A program made the position numbers and the translations under genes. This document shows positions 54,246-64,000 of a stretch of 64,000 bases of DNA, piece after piece. The stretch is from Artemia franciscana (taxonomy: Eukaryota > Arthropoda > Branchiopoda > Anostraca > Artemiidae), in contig NC_088881.1 of NCBI RefSeq assembly GCF_032884065.1, positions 12,365,260-12,429,259 on the forward strand, written 5' to 3'. The number at the start of each line of letters is the position of its first letter. The stretch's first letter is position 1. Below the pieces are notes generated by a model. It was not told the origin of the DNA and did not search any database. It saw nothing but the letters and a program-made list of their open reading frames with translations.

Positions 54246-54442
54246 CAGGGAATATTCGATTAGCAATTACCATCAGCAAAGCCCAAGGGCAATCATTAGA
54301 AAAATGCGGTATAGAATACGGATTGTTTTCCCAACAATTATATGTTGCATGTTCAAGAGTCGGTAAACCTGACAATCTATTTATATGCACAGACAATGGG
54401 ACAGCGAAGAATATTGTATATTCACAAGTTTTAAGTAGTTAA
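54246..54442 (+). pseudogene. Helitron helicase C-terminal remnant, copy 2
   Basis: Counterpart of 32466-32662, unchanged as far as I can see. Confidence 0.8.
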
Positions 54443-54707
54443 AAACATATATATATATATATATCTATCTATATTCACAAGTGGGACAAATGGACACAAC
54501 TATAATGGCGCGTAACTAATATGGCACGTAACTAATATGAATCGTGACGATTTACGTACGCGGGGGGGGGGAGCTTGGGGGGCACGAAGCGCCACACCAA
54601 CAGCTAGTAGTCTAATAACAATAGTCTATAATATAGGCTAAACCTTAGGCTTATACCAAAACAAGTGCATATCCAGTCACATTCTGGCTGAAACAATTAG
54701 GTAAAAA

Positions 54708-54828
54708 CCTGGGAGGGTGTAAAGAGGGAGGCCTTGAATAGATTGGATTGGAGGAGGAGTGCGCGTAGCTGTGTTGGCCTCAGGCGGCTTGGTGCTGCGG
54801 TGAGTTATTAGTAGTAGTAGTAGTAGTA
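54708..54828 (+). mobile_element. Second LINE 3' stub with (AGT)n tail, copy 2
   Basis: Counterpart of 32928-33048. Confidence 0.8.
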
Positions 54829-55705
54829 GATAAATAATTCAAAATAGCATAGCCTGATTGGTCAAAAATATTCTCCAGGTAAATCGATTAGCCTAACCAA
54901 TAATTTTAAGTGTTTGATTTTGTTGAACTTTAATAATAAACATATTAATGCATAGCTTAGATTTTTTGCTGTTATGATATAAATGTTTCATTTTAAATTG
55001 GAACAAGTGGTTAGGGTAATATTCTTACGTAGTTTTAATTATTCAGCCACTTCTTTTACAGAGTTTACTGACAATTAATGGCAGTTTCTATCTTTTGCCA
55101 CAGCAGCCACGAAACATAATGCATCATACATAACACTTAATGAATTTTTTTGGCCCATTTCTGGTGATTTTATACACGTTCTTAATTTTTAGATTTGGCA
55201 TTAAGTGCAAAAATTGTACACAAGCATTGAACATATTTTGGATTAAAAATCAGTTCCCCTGTCTTCTAAGATGTATTACGCCTCTTCTAAAGGAAACATA
55301 TTAATAAAATTAATAATTAGATTCTTTATTTTATACTCTTTTTCCATGTAAGACTATTGCTAGCTTAATGATTTCATACTGGAAAAAAATCCAGAGTCTT
55401 AAAAAAAGCACTTAATTACGTTGATTTAACATACAACATTGCAGCGCATTAAGCTTTCTATTAGTAAATACAAATAAATTTTGCACTGCTTTGGCAGACA
55501 TTAGAAACAAAATCTTTTCACTCGGGAAGATCAACACTTCAATAAACTTGAGACAGCAGATGATGAATTACCGCGCGTCATCTTAGTTCTAAAAAAAAAG
55601 ACAAACAATTATAAATATCGACGGCACTTCATATCGATGCTTATAAACACGCAGCAGGAAGTTATATATTTTGTCTAACTAACCAGAAACGTAACAGTAA
55701 CAACG
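54829..55705. other. AT-rich interval, copy 2
   Basis: Counterpart of 33049-33925; no gene. Contains the stray arm of the fold-back family near 55275. Confidence 0.55.
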
Positions 55706-56239
55706 GAATTACGCCTCTTCTAAAGGAAACATATTAATAAAATTAGTAACATTAAATTCCTAATTTTATGCTCCTTTTCAATACAATACTCGTTACCCGA
55801 CAGTGCAACACAATCCCCCCCCCCTAATGATCCCATATATAGCCTTGATAACATATTTATCCATAAACTGAATCTAATTATCCTTTGTAATTTCTTTTAT
55901 AGAAAATGTTTTTCTGCAGTTTTGATTCTATCTTCACCTGGGACTGAGAGCAATATTGTCCAAAATATTATTTGAAATGATATTAAAAGTGGATGATAAT
56001 GGAAGGAAGCAGAACAATCTGATTATAAGAAAAATGCTGCATATTATATAATAAGAATTTCAATGTTCTAGTAGTTTCTTTTAGTTTGTATATATTCCAA
56101 GGGGCGGGGGCCATCATGAGCGGGGGTGGGTTGCATTGTCAGTTAACAACTATTATATTGAAAACGAGTATAAGATAAGGAATCTAATGTTACTACGTTT
56201 ATTTTATTACGAAGCTTCCTTCAGAAGAGCCTTAATTCT
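55706..56239. repeat. Fold-back repeat, copy 2
   Basis: Counterpart of 33926-34457 with a 2-bp longer G run near 56101. Confidence 0.6.
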
Positions 56240-58440
56240 ATACTGTTACCAATAAAACTTACAACTTCAACAATAACAATATCAATGTCATTCAATAGTA
56301 GATGTTGAATTACCCCGGATCATCTTAGTTCTGAACGTAATATATGGAATTACAATTATAGATGGCTCTTCACATCGATCCTGCATTATATACGAAATAT
56401 AGAAGAACCTAAAGGTATTGAGAAAAAAAAAAAAAAAAAAAAAAACAATGGCTTCAACACCAACTGGTTACTATTATTTTTTTGACTCGGCTTTTCTGAA
56501 GAGTTTGCATAGCGGGTCATGAATAAATCATTATCATTACAGCAAACAACAGGGCGTAAAAACGTCCCATTATTAGTCCTAGTTTCTATGAATAGAAACT
56601 GGCACTAGCGCCCGAGCAAAAACTAGCGCCATCTAGCATTTGGCATTTTTTTGAATTTTTTCAAGCTTCTTAAATATAATTTTTCCTAGAAACTGGAGAT
56701 CAGACACTTGTTAATGCAGTAATTTAGCCAGCTACACTGGTTAAACTAATATTGATTTATTATTACACTGAAAAATGCCAAGAAACTTTAAAAGTTAGAT
56801 GGCATTAATGTATTTCTTTTTTGTCGACATGCCAAGAAACCAAGATACTTTAAAAGTAGATGGTATTGCAAAAGGAACGCGAAAACAAAGGCTCTCTGAC
56901 TCTGAAGTTTGCTGCAGATAATATGTAGATGTTCAGAGGGCTTCAAGTTACACTCCACAAAGTTAAGAAAAGTTGAAAAATAAGATTCGGGTTTTTTTAT
57001 TCTCAAGATTAAAAACAAAGAAAATGAAATGGCAAACTAAACTACTTGTCGATTTGGTAACCGATGAATTCAATACTTGTCTGCAAGGCGCGTCTGCCTC
57101 CAATTTTTTTTTTAAGTTTCCATGAATACTGCCTGCTAAAAGTAAGTTTATTCAGTGTATTTAGTAATTATAAAAAGTCTGAAATTAAAAATGTACCAGT
57201 AATAAAAAAAAGTCTGAAATTCAAAGCTTTTATCAACGAAAAACTACTCTAAACTAACAGATAAAAAAGGGCAAGAATTGAAAAACACACAGGTTATACA
57301 ACAGCAAGCGAAAAACAAAATTTAGGTGAGAGAAAGAGATATAAGAGGTTTATATAGATATTAAAGGTTATTAATAGAGGTTATTAGAGGTTATATAAGA
57401 GATTTTGTTTTGTTTCTCATTTAGTTTTGGATACAATTAATACAAATCAGTAATGTAAACTGCTCCATATTTACCGAACTCTATATTTTAGCAAGTATGA
57501 ATAAACACACAAAAAAAGTATGGCTATGTATCATTCCCTAATAAAACGAAGAAAGTAGGGAACAAACTGTAACAAGCCTTTCTAAATAAAACAGGCCTCG
57601 GGTATAAGGCATAAAATATTAGAGGTAAGCTTATAACAATTCATTAGCAGAAGAAGAGGAACCAAAAGCTATTGAAAAAACAAACAAAAAAACAATGCCT
57701 TCAATACCAACCGGTTACCATTTTTTTTTGACTCGGCTTTTCTGAAGAGTTTACATAGCGGGTCATGGATAAATCATTATCATTATAGCAAACAATAGGG
57801 TATAAAAACGTCCAATTAATTGACCATATTCAGGTTCATGGCAATCGTATGGATTTCTGTCTTTCTAGTCCTTCAATTAATCACCATTATCACTTATTCC
57901 ACAGCTTTCACTGTCAACTTTGGTCCTTTGAGCAGTGAGAAAAGGAAACTCTTATATATAATTGCATATTTAATGGTTCAGTTCAAAGATTATGAATAGA
58001 AACTGGCACTAGCGCCCGACAAAAACCAGCCCCATCTACCGTTTGGCATTTTTTTGAATTTTTTCAAGCTTCTTAAATATAATTTTTCTTAGAAACTGGA
58101 GATCAGACACTTGTTAATATAGTAATTTAGCCAGCTACACTGCTTAAACTAATGTTGGTTTATTATTACACTGAAAATGCCAAGAAACTTTAAAAGTTAG
58201 ATGGCAATGGCGTAATTCTTTTTTGTCGACATGCCAAGAAACCAAGATACTTTAAAAGTTAGAAGGTATTGCAAAAGGAACGCGGAAGCAAATTCTCTCT
58301 GACTCGGAAGTTTGCTACAGATAATATGTAAATGTTCAGATGGCTTCAAGTTACTACACAAAGTTAAGAAAAGTTGAAGAATAAGATTCATTTTTTTTTT
58401 TCATTCTTAAGATTAAAAACAAAAGGAAATAAAATGGCAA
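56240..58440. repeat. Imperfect internal tandem duplication, copy 2
   Basis: Counterpart of 34458-36660. It shows the highest divergence within segment B, for example ATGGCAATGGCGTAATTC at 58201 against ATGGCATTAATGTATTTC. Confidence 0.75.
57877..57925 (-). CDS. Candidate last coding exon of a host gene, copy 2
   Basis: Same 49-nt frame as 36098-36146, unchanged; the pyrimidine tract differs by one base (CTCACTGCTCAAAG). Confidence 0.25.
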
Positions 58441-58479
58441 ACTAAACTAGTTCATTTTAATAGAAAACAAGCAACATAC

Positions 58480-58562
58480 CTTGATATATCTTTGGCGCTA
58501 GTGGTCGACTTGTTTGTCTCTTTTACTAAGGTCTTGCAGGACGCTAATTTTGTTTCAAGAGC
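58480..58562 (-). CDS. Candidate internal exon, NudE/NDE1-like, copy 2
   Basis: Identical in all 83 nt and in both splice signals to 36699-36781. If both copies were spliced into one transcript, 83 nt would shift the frame, so they should belong to separate gene copies or one is silent. Confidence 0.42.
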
Positions 58563-58721
58563 CTAAAAATAATTCCTTACTTAAAAAAACTTATATAATA
58601 AAAAATTAAGTTTTATAAAGTGAAACTTCAATTCCAAACTTAGGTATGCACAGTCAGCAATCAAACAAGCGAAAATATTAACACCATCTTTAAAATAAAA
58701 CGGCAAATAGTACACTAAAAA

Positions 58722-59006
58722 AGGAATACGGCATCAGACTTTGCGGTCCCTACCGGCGGTGCTGATATCCATTTGTTGGCCCTTCAGCCAGGATGCGCAA
58801 CAGGGGGTTGGGGCCAACCATCCTGTGCTTTCGCACACCCTTTCTGTTTACCTTCCCCATATTTCTCCAGGTACCCATCTAGAGCTGGATCGACTCCGGC
58901 TGATCTTAGAGAGTCACGCCACTAACCCCCGTCCCAAACTAAATAACTGGGCACACTAGGATTTGAATCCTCGCCCTCTGAGACAAAGGATCCTAATCCA
59001 GCGCAC
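58722..59006 (-). repeat. tRNA-derived SINE, copy 2
   Basis: Counterpart of 36941-37225 with several substitutions; its B box reads GGATTTGAATCC on the plus strand. Confidence 0.7.
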
Positions 59007-60319
59007 ATTTAATGTGCAAAACGCAAGTGAATGTCAATGAAGAGGGAGACAAGAAGGTAACGAATGAAATCGACAATATTTGACTCAGCTGCCCGAATGA
59101 AAACAGACGATATCAATTATTTATGGTCAGGTCGCACCGTTGCAAGGTGCTGTTTTAGCCATTTTGTGCCAAACTGTACGTGAAAATTAAAGTAAAAAAA
59201 CTCGTGTTAAAAGTCTATCTTCGAGTTTATAGCTTTTTGGTAAGGTGCCATTTATACATACCTTCTTAAACCACGGACAATTCTCATCGAAAATCCTTAA
59301 AAGTCAAACTTAAGATGGCGGAAACATTTTTTTTTTTTTTTTTTTTTTACTACGCTAATAGTTCTCTGAGCGTTATTCGAACATGTATAGCCCAATATCA
59401 TCATATACAAAGCTTTAAATAAAAAAAAACTTAGAAAAAAATTCCTTGAAAATTTCCACTTCGGAGCTTGGTAAAAAAAAAATCGATATTTTTTTTTCTC
59501 GCAAACTTCAAACTGCCTTTATTTATCGTCAGAATAGACTATATGAGCTGCTTGGTCTTGAAAGCAACGACTCGGACAAACAAATTTAATAAAAAAAAAA
59601 TGTAAAATTGCCCCACCCCCCTAAGTAATTCAAACTTAGCAATTAGACAATTCACCCAGTCAAACTTAATGTATTAATTCATACATTAATTATGTAATTA
59701 ATTATTATTATCATTAATTATAATCTTTTCGGTACTTGTTGGTTATTCAAAATACAGCCAAGATGTGAAGTTAGGTTAACCCAAATGAAATAAAAAAAAA
59801 AATAATGATAAAATAATTTTTTAGAAACAAAATTGGGTAACCCTAGCCCAACCTATCCCAACCCTACCTAACATAACCTAGCCCCCCCTCTAATGTGCAA
59901 AAAAATAGCCCAAGTTATACAAGTCCAATGCATTGCATCATACGCAGCTTGTTACAGTAGCCATGAAACCGGTTTTCTGAGATTAAACCTAAGCGCAATT
60001 CTTGAATGTGTTTCTAATAACCGACAAATTCTATCTTTTCTTTTAATACAAAAATTACTATCTTTTCATTAAACTATTTCTTTCAATCAAAATCATGAAT
60101 TACATTCCTATCACCAACATATAATAGCTTCGTTTATAAATGCACAGTTTATCTTCTAAAGGCAATTCCAGGCGACACTTTTTTCAAACAGAAAATTTTC
60201 TTCCTAAAGCTATGAAATCATAACGGGAAATAATCCTCAGCTATATTTCCTATCAATTGATGAAAAAGAAGTTTCATCAATGAGGATTTACGTGAGTATT
60301 CTCGGTTTTGAAAATCGTC
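59007..60319. other. Non-coding interval with the empty hAT target site
   Basis: Matches 37226-37755 plus 40102-40895. The uninterrupted target GAATAGAC is at 59532-59539. No gene. The part 59240-60098 is also present in antisense at 5315-6140. Confidence 0.75.
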
Positions 60320-60340
60320 TTATCAAAGCAGAAAATTTCA

Positions 60341-60651
60341 GTGGCAATCTATGCAGACTGTGCACCTAGTTTCTCCTCAGACAGTTGTATATTTATTTAC
60401 AGTACATTTGTGGAGCAATCGCGAATTGGTAACTCAAATGTCCGCCTCTTACGTGTTCTTGAACGAAAAACCGCCATGAGCCCATTCATTACTATAATAC
60501 AGAGCATTTTCAGTATGTTCCTGCAAACACTTCGTATTTGGAACTCTGTCAGATAACATTAAGAAGTGAATTAGGTGATCCTCTAGCAATAACAAAAGGT
60601 TTGGCTGTGATTACATGTCATTTTCGACCCATTCAACAACGAGATGGCTAA
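60341..60651 (+). pseudogene. Polinton/adintovirus-type penton-like (minor capsid) remnant, copy 2
   Basis: Counterpart of 40908-41218. The same motifs in two registers, ending at TAA 60649-60651; the frame is open further upstream here (from 60308). Broken at the same place, so not functional. Confidence 0.5.
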
Positions 60652-61017
60652 CGGAAAAAATACATTGGTTTGTCCTGATATTTATTGCTATGTTACTACT
60701 CTTAAGCCACGACGCTGAAAACCTAATGAAGACTACTTCATAGATTTATCATCCAATGAGTTGTGGTGAAGAAATAATCAAACTCCCATCGCGACCGATG
60801 GATTGTCCCTGAAAATTACCTACTACATAATTTGTTTAGACAAACATGTGTCTACTTAAATAGAACATTGGTGAGGGCTAGCAAAAATCTATCAAAATAT
60901 GGAAGCTATATACGTTTCATGTTGATGACTCCCAAGTCCTAAAAGAAATTCATAGGTCTTGCAATGGGCTATGATTATAGATCGAACATTGATACTGATG
61001 GTGAACTCGCTTAGGCC

Positions 61018-61410
61018 GTGAGCAAGAAGTATCATTTAGTTGGTAAACTAAATCATGAAATATTTAATATACCTCAATGGATGCCTCCCCATGTTAAAGA
61101 CTGGCATAATGCTACAACTCGCTTCGTCCAATTTCAACTTGAGAAAACACTTGATGCATCACCGGTACAAATGTCAATCAAAAATCAACTATTCTTCATG
61201 CATGAAAGCAATAGTTCTGTTGCTTTCGCAATTGAAGAGTTAAGAGCCTCTGGAAATAATATGAAACTGCACGTTCCTCACACAATCACAGATAAAAAGC
61301 ATATTGCCACTGGTTCAAGTACTTACACCAACTCTTCATTTATCAATTGTGAAATTTCTTGGAAACTAGCTTTGACATTAGTAAAAAGTGTCAGTGCCAT
61401 AGGATCATGA
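61018..61410 (+). CDS. Unidentified 130-codon ORF, possibly a gene fragment
   Basis: Opens at GTG after an in-frame TAG and reads LNHEIFNIPQWMPPHVKD, then TTRFVQFQLEKTL, FFMHESNSSVAFAIEELRASG and a Ser-rich end. Composition looks protein-like, with a possible amphipathic helix at FAIEELRAS. No ATG start, no family recognised. It lies about 370 bp downstream of the penton-like remnant on the same strand, so it may be another fossil of that element. Its 3' third is found in antisense at 5170-5305. Confidence 0.4.
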   Translation: MSKKYHLVGKLNHEIFNIPQWMPPHVKDWHNATTRFVQFQLEKTLDASPVQMSIKNQLFFMHESNSSVAFAIEELRASGNNMKLHVPHTITDKKHIATGSSTYTNSSFINCEISWKLALTLVKSVSAIGS

Positions 61411-61429
61411 AAAAGTTCGCCACACGAAT

Positions 61430-63005
61430 TTGAAATGTTCCAAGATTTCCAAGCGATTCCAAGGTTTCCCGTTTTCCCCTCCAGCTACACCCAATATAAC
61501 CGGATACGGTCTGGATTTAAAGTAAGAGATCTGAGACAAGAGGTCCTTAAATATCAAATTTCATTAAGATCCGATCATCCGTTCCTAAGTTACAAATACC
61601 TCATTTTTTTCAATTTTCCACCCCCTAAAGCCCTCCAGATGGTCGAGTTGGGAAAACAACTGTTATCAAGGAAATTCGTGCAGGTTCCTAATACGTATAC
61701 AAATTTTCATCGTCCTTGCACGTCCAGAATCGCCAAACTCGCCAAAGCACTGGAAATCCCCCTAATTCCCCAAAAGAGATCGGATCTGGTCTAGTTATGT
61801 CAATCAAGTATCTTAAACCTGTGCTTATTCTTCCCATTATGTTTCATACCGATCTCTCCACTCTAAGCGTTTTCCAGATTTCCGATTTCCAAGATTTTCG
61901 TTTCCCCCTCCAACACCCTAGGTCCCTGGATCCGATTCGAATTGAAAATGGAGCATCCGAGACACAAGATCTTTCTATATATCATTTTTTCATCAAGATC
62001 CGATCACCCATTCGGAAGATAAAGATACCTCAATTTTCGCGTTTTCCATGGTTTCCGGTTTCCCCCTCGGATTCCCCACAATGTCACCGGATCTAGTCGG
62101 AATTTCAAAAAAATAAGAGCTCTGAAGCATAAGATCTTTCTATATATCAAATTTTATTAAGATCTGTTCACCCGTCCGTAAGTTACAAATAGCCCTTTCT
62201 CTATTTCTTCCAAATGCCCCCTCCCCAACTCCACCAAAGAGAGACAATCCTGTATGATTATGTCAATGACGTATCTAGGACCTTTGTTTATTCTTATCAC
62301 CAAGTATCATCACGTATCTAAGCATTTTCCAAGATTTCCGGTTTCCTCCTCCAATTCCTCCCAATGTCACCCGATCCGGTTAAGATTTAAAATAAGATTT
62401 CTGAAACATAAGGTTCATCTAATTATAAAATTTCATTAGGATCGAATCTCCTTTTCGTAAGTTATTAATACCTCATTTTTTCCAATATTTCCGAATTACG
62501 GAATTAACAACCCCCCCCCCAACTCAACCAAAGAGATTGTATATTGTCTGGTTATCTCAATAAAGTATTTAGGACTTGTGTTTATTTTTCCTTCCAAGTT
62601 TCATCCCGATTTCTCCACTCTAAGCGTTTTCCAAGATTTCAGATTTCCCCATCCAACTCCCCCAAATGTCACTAAATCCGGTAGATATTTCAAATAATAG
62701 CTCTGAGACATAAAATTCTTCTAAATATAGATTTTCATTAAGATGCAATGACCCGTTCGTAAGTTAAAAATAACTAATTTTTTTGAATTTTTCCTAATTA
62801 ACCGTCCCCCCACTTCCCCCTAGATGGTCAAATCTGGAAAAAGACTATTTCTAATTTAATCTGGTCTGGTTTCTGATACACCTGCCAAATTTCATCGTCC
62901 TAACTTATATGAAGGTGCCCAAAGTAGCAAAACCCGGACAGACAGACAGACCGACAGAATTTCCAATCGCTATATATCACTTGGTAAATTCCAAGTGATA
63001 TTAAA
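61430..63005 (+). repeat. Dispersed minisatellite-like repeat family, fragment 5 (longest)
   Basis: About 1.58 kb. Collinear from about 61665 with 9363-10680. Ends in (CAGA)n (62938-62955) and the 9-bp stem hairpin ATCACTTGG-taaatt-CCAAGTGAT (62976-62999). Its uninterrupted region near 61650-61665 corresponds to the Ty3 insertion site in the 1-10 kb copy. Confidence 0.85.
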
Positions 63006-63068
63006 ACCAAGAAAACACTATATAACACTTTTTACTGTCAGAAATTGAATAAAAAAAACTATAGAATT

Positions 63069-63278
63069 TTACTCGTTTTTCATGATGTGAGTCAATCCGT
63101 TGCCCTTAATGTGCTTCACAATTGAATTCAATCCATTTCGTAGTCTGGATGTATGCATTACATTTGCTTTCGATACGAAACATAATGGTTCTTCCGACTT
63201 AAATTTGCTCAGATACAACACATCTACGAAACAAATCATCCCACTCACATGTTTGTCGACTATCCTTTCCAATTTCAA
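63069..63278 (-). CDS. Short unidentified ORF fragment
   Basis: A 69-codon minus-strand frame opening at TTG: RIVDKHVSGMICFVDVLYL, then LCFVSKANVMHTSRLRNG and GLTHIMKNE-stop. An overlapping frame upstream (IRVPNVAVEIGKDSRQ) also looks coding, so a frameshifted gene is possible. The copy at 10750-10980 has a nonsense change. Family unknown; may be a fossil exon or repeat. Confidence 0.3.
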   Translation of the reverse strand: MKLERIVDKHVSGMICFVDVLYLSKFKSEEPLCFVSKANVMHTSRLRNGLNSIVKHIKGNGLTHIMKNE

Positions 63279-63321
63279 CTGCTACATTGGGAACTCTTAT
63301 ATTCGTATCTTCACTGTAAAT

Positions 63322-63448
63322 TCGAGGCTTCAGTCTTCGAGGCTTCAGTCTTCCCCCCCCCCATCCATCCGCTACAATACTACAGTTTAAAGTTAATCTA
63401 TATTTTCTGATGTACGTGCTTTTTGCATTTATTTAGCTACTAAATAAA
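63322..63448. other. Junction sequence
   Basis: The homology to 10740-11035 ends here, at a short tandem CGAGGCTTCAGTCTT (about 63322-63352) and a C run. Confidence 0.5.
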
Positions 63449-63690
63449 AAAAAGTTCTGAGTTCTGAGTTCTTTATTTAACATTAAAATCCATAAACAAA
63501 AAAATTACTTCAAGACAATCTCCCCCATAAGGCTCCATGGCCGGGAAAGAACAGGGGAGAAAAAAATACCAACAACAAAAAATATAAACAAAAACCAAAA
63601 ATTGAGTCGCCAACCTTAATAATCTCCAAAAAAATGACAAGCTAGGCAGGGAGTGCTTCTTCATATCTGCTGTTTCGAAGGTTTTGGACC
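63449..63690 (-). mobile_element. Possible LINE 3' end with (GAACTCA)n tail
   Basis: On the minus strand the sequence ends AATAAAGAACTCAGAACTCAGAAC, a polyadenylation signal followed by about 2.5 copies of a 7-mer. This is the same design as the 21.27-kb LINE end. The 200 bp upstream (GGCCATGGAGCCTTATGG) would be 3' UTR. No coding part remains. Confidence 0.45.
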
Positions 63691-64000
63691 CCCCCCCCGA
63701 AAAAGATTCCTGCGTACGTGCCTGATGTGCTCATAGCTCGTTTTAATTTTCCACCCTCCGCCTCAACATTCTTTAAAAACTTTACTTCCAAGATTTCCAA
63801 GCGATTCCAAGGTTTTCCGTTTCCCCCTCCAGCTCCACCCAATATAACCGGATACGATCGGGATTTAAAGTAAGAGCTCAGAGCCACAGCTTCGTGTGAA
63901 AGGTCTAACTTGAAAATGTATGCCGTTCATGGTATATTGCTTTGTCACCCTTTTGACAATCTATGTGCTCATAGCTCGTTTTGATTTTCCACCCTCCGCC
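63691..64000. repeat. Segment-A-type repeat interleaved with the dispersed family
   Basis: GTGCTCATAGCTCGTTTT...CTTTAAAAACTTTAC (63727-63789) and again from 63890 to the window end match 15170-15300. Between them 63785-63890 is a fragment of the dispersed family (TTCCAAGATTTCCAAGCG, GGGATTTAAAGTAAGAGCTC). It resembles one repeat inserted into another. Confidence 0.7.

Larger units (their letters stand above)
52675..54607 (+). mobile_element. Internally deleted Helitron with both ends, copy 2
   Basis: TC start at 52675 and CTAG end at 54607 with the same hairpin. Contents as in copy 1, with about ten substitutions scattered over the Rep remnant. Confidence 0.8.
48478..61071. repeat. Duplicated segment B, copy 2
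   Basis: Co-linear with 26695-41638 without the hAT insertion. Divergence from copy 1 rises in the 55-58.5 kb part, where small indels are frequent in homopolymers. Confidence 0.95.

Overview
This window is repeat-dominated eukaryotic DNA with no bacterial features. It is AT-rich, carries several transposon superfamilies, and has at least one spliced-looking exon. The transposon mix (Ty3/mag-like LTR element, APE-type LINEs, Helitrons, hAT, a Polinton-like capsid remnant, tRNA-derived SINEs) indicates an invertebrate, most likely an arthropod. Several dispersed repeats look to me like those of brine shrimp (Artemia), but that is memory and not proof.

Layout. Positions 1-10051 form a near-perfect inverted repeat with arms of 3684 bp and a 2683-bp spacer. 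It is built around a decayed Ty3/gypsy element (690-4929) whose 5' two-thirds is repeated in reverse (6368-9362). Positions 9363-12060 hold a dispersed minisatellite-like family and a small duplicated ORF fragment. From about 13424 to 61071 the window is a direct duplication of a composite unit. Segment A is 13424-20140 and 41739-48478. Segment B is 26695-41638 and 48478-61071. A 100-N assembly gap separates B1 from A2. The second copy lacks the 6555 bp present between A1 and B1. That stretch contains the best-preserved element here, a LINE at about 21265-26071 on the minus strand, whose ORF1 begins with a PWWP-like chromatin-reader domain. Copy 1 alone carries a hAT transposon (37756-40101); copy 2 keeps the empty site.

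Segment A contains a decayed APE-type LINE with a (TTA)n tail and a three-unit, about 1.39-kb tandem array in which each unit carries a tRNA-like sequence. Segment B contains a Helitron helicase remnant (minus), an internally deleted Helitron with both ends (plus), 3' stubs of another LINE with (AGT)n tails, a fold-back repeat, an internal tandem duplication, a tRNA-derived SINE, a candidate host exon resembling the NudE/NDE1 family, and a broken Polinton-type penton-like gene next to an unidentified 130-codon ORF.

Functionally, nearly everything is mobile-element protein (reverse transcriptase, endonuclease, integrase, helicase, transposase), mostly broken by stops and frameshifts. The most intact are the LINE (one in-frame TGA in ORF2) and the hAT transposase (one in-frame TAA at codon 30). 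The candidate host exons lie on the minus strand of segment B and would belong to a gene extending outside what I can resolve.
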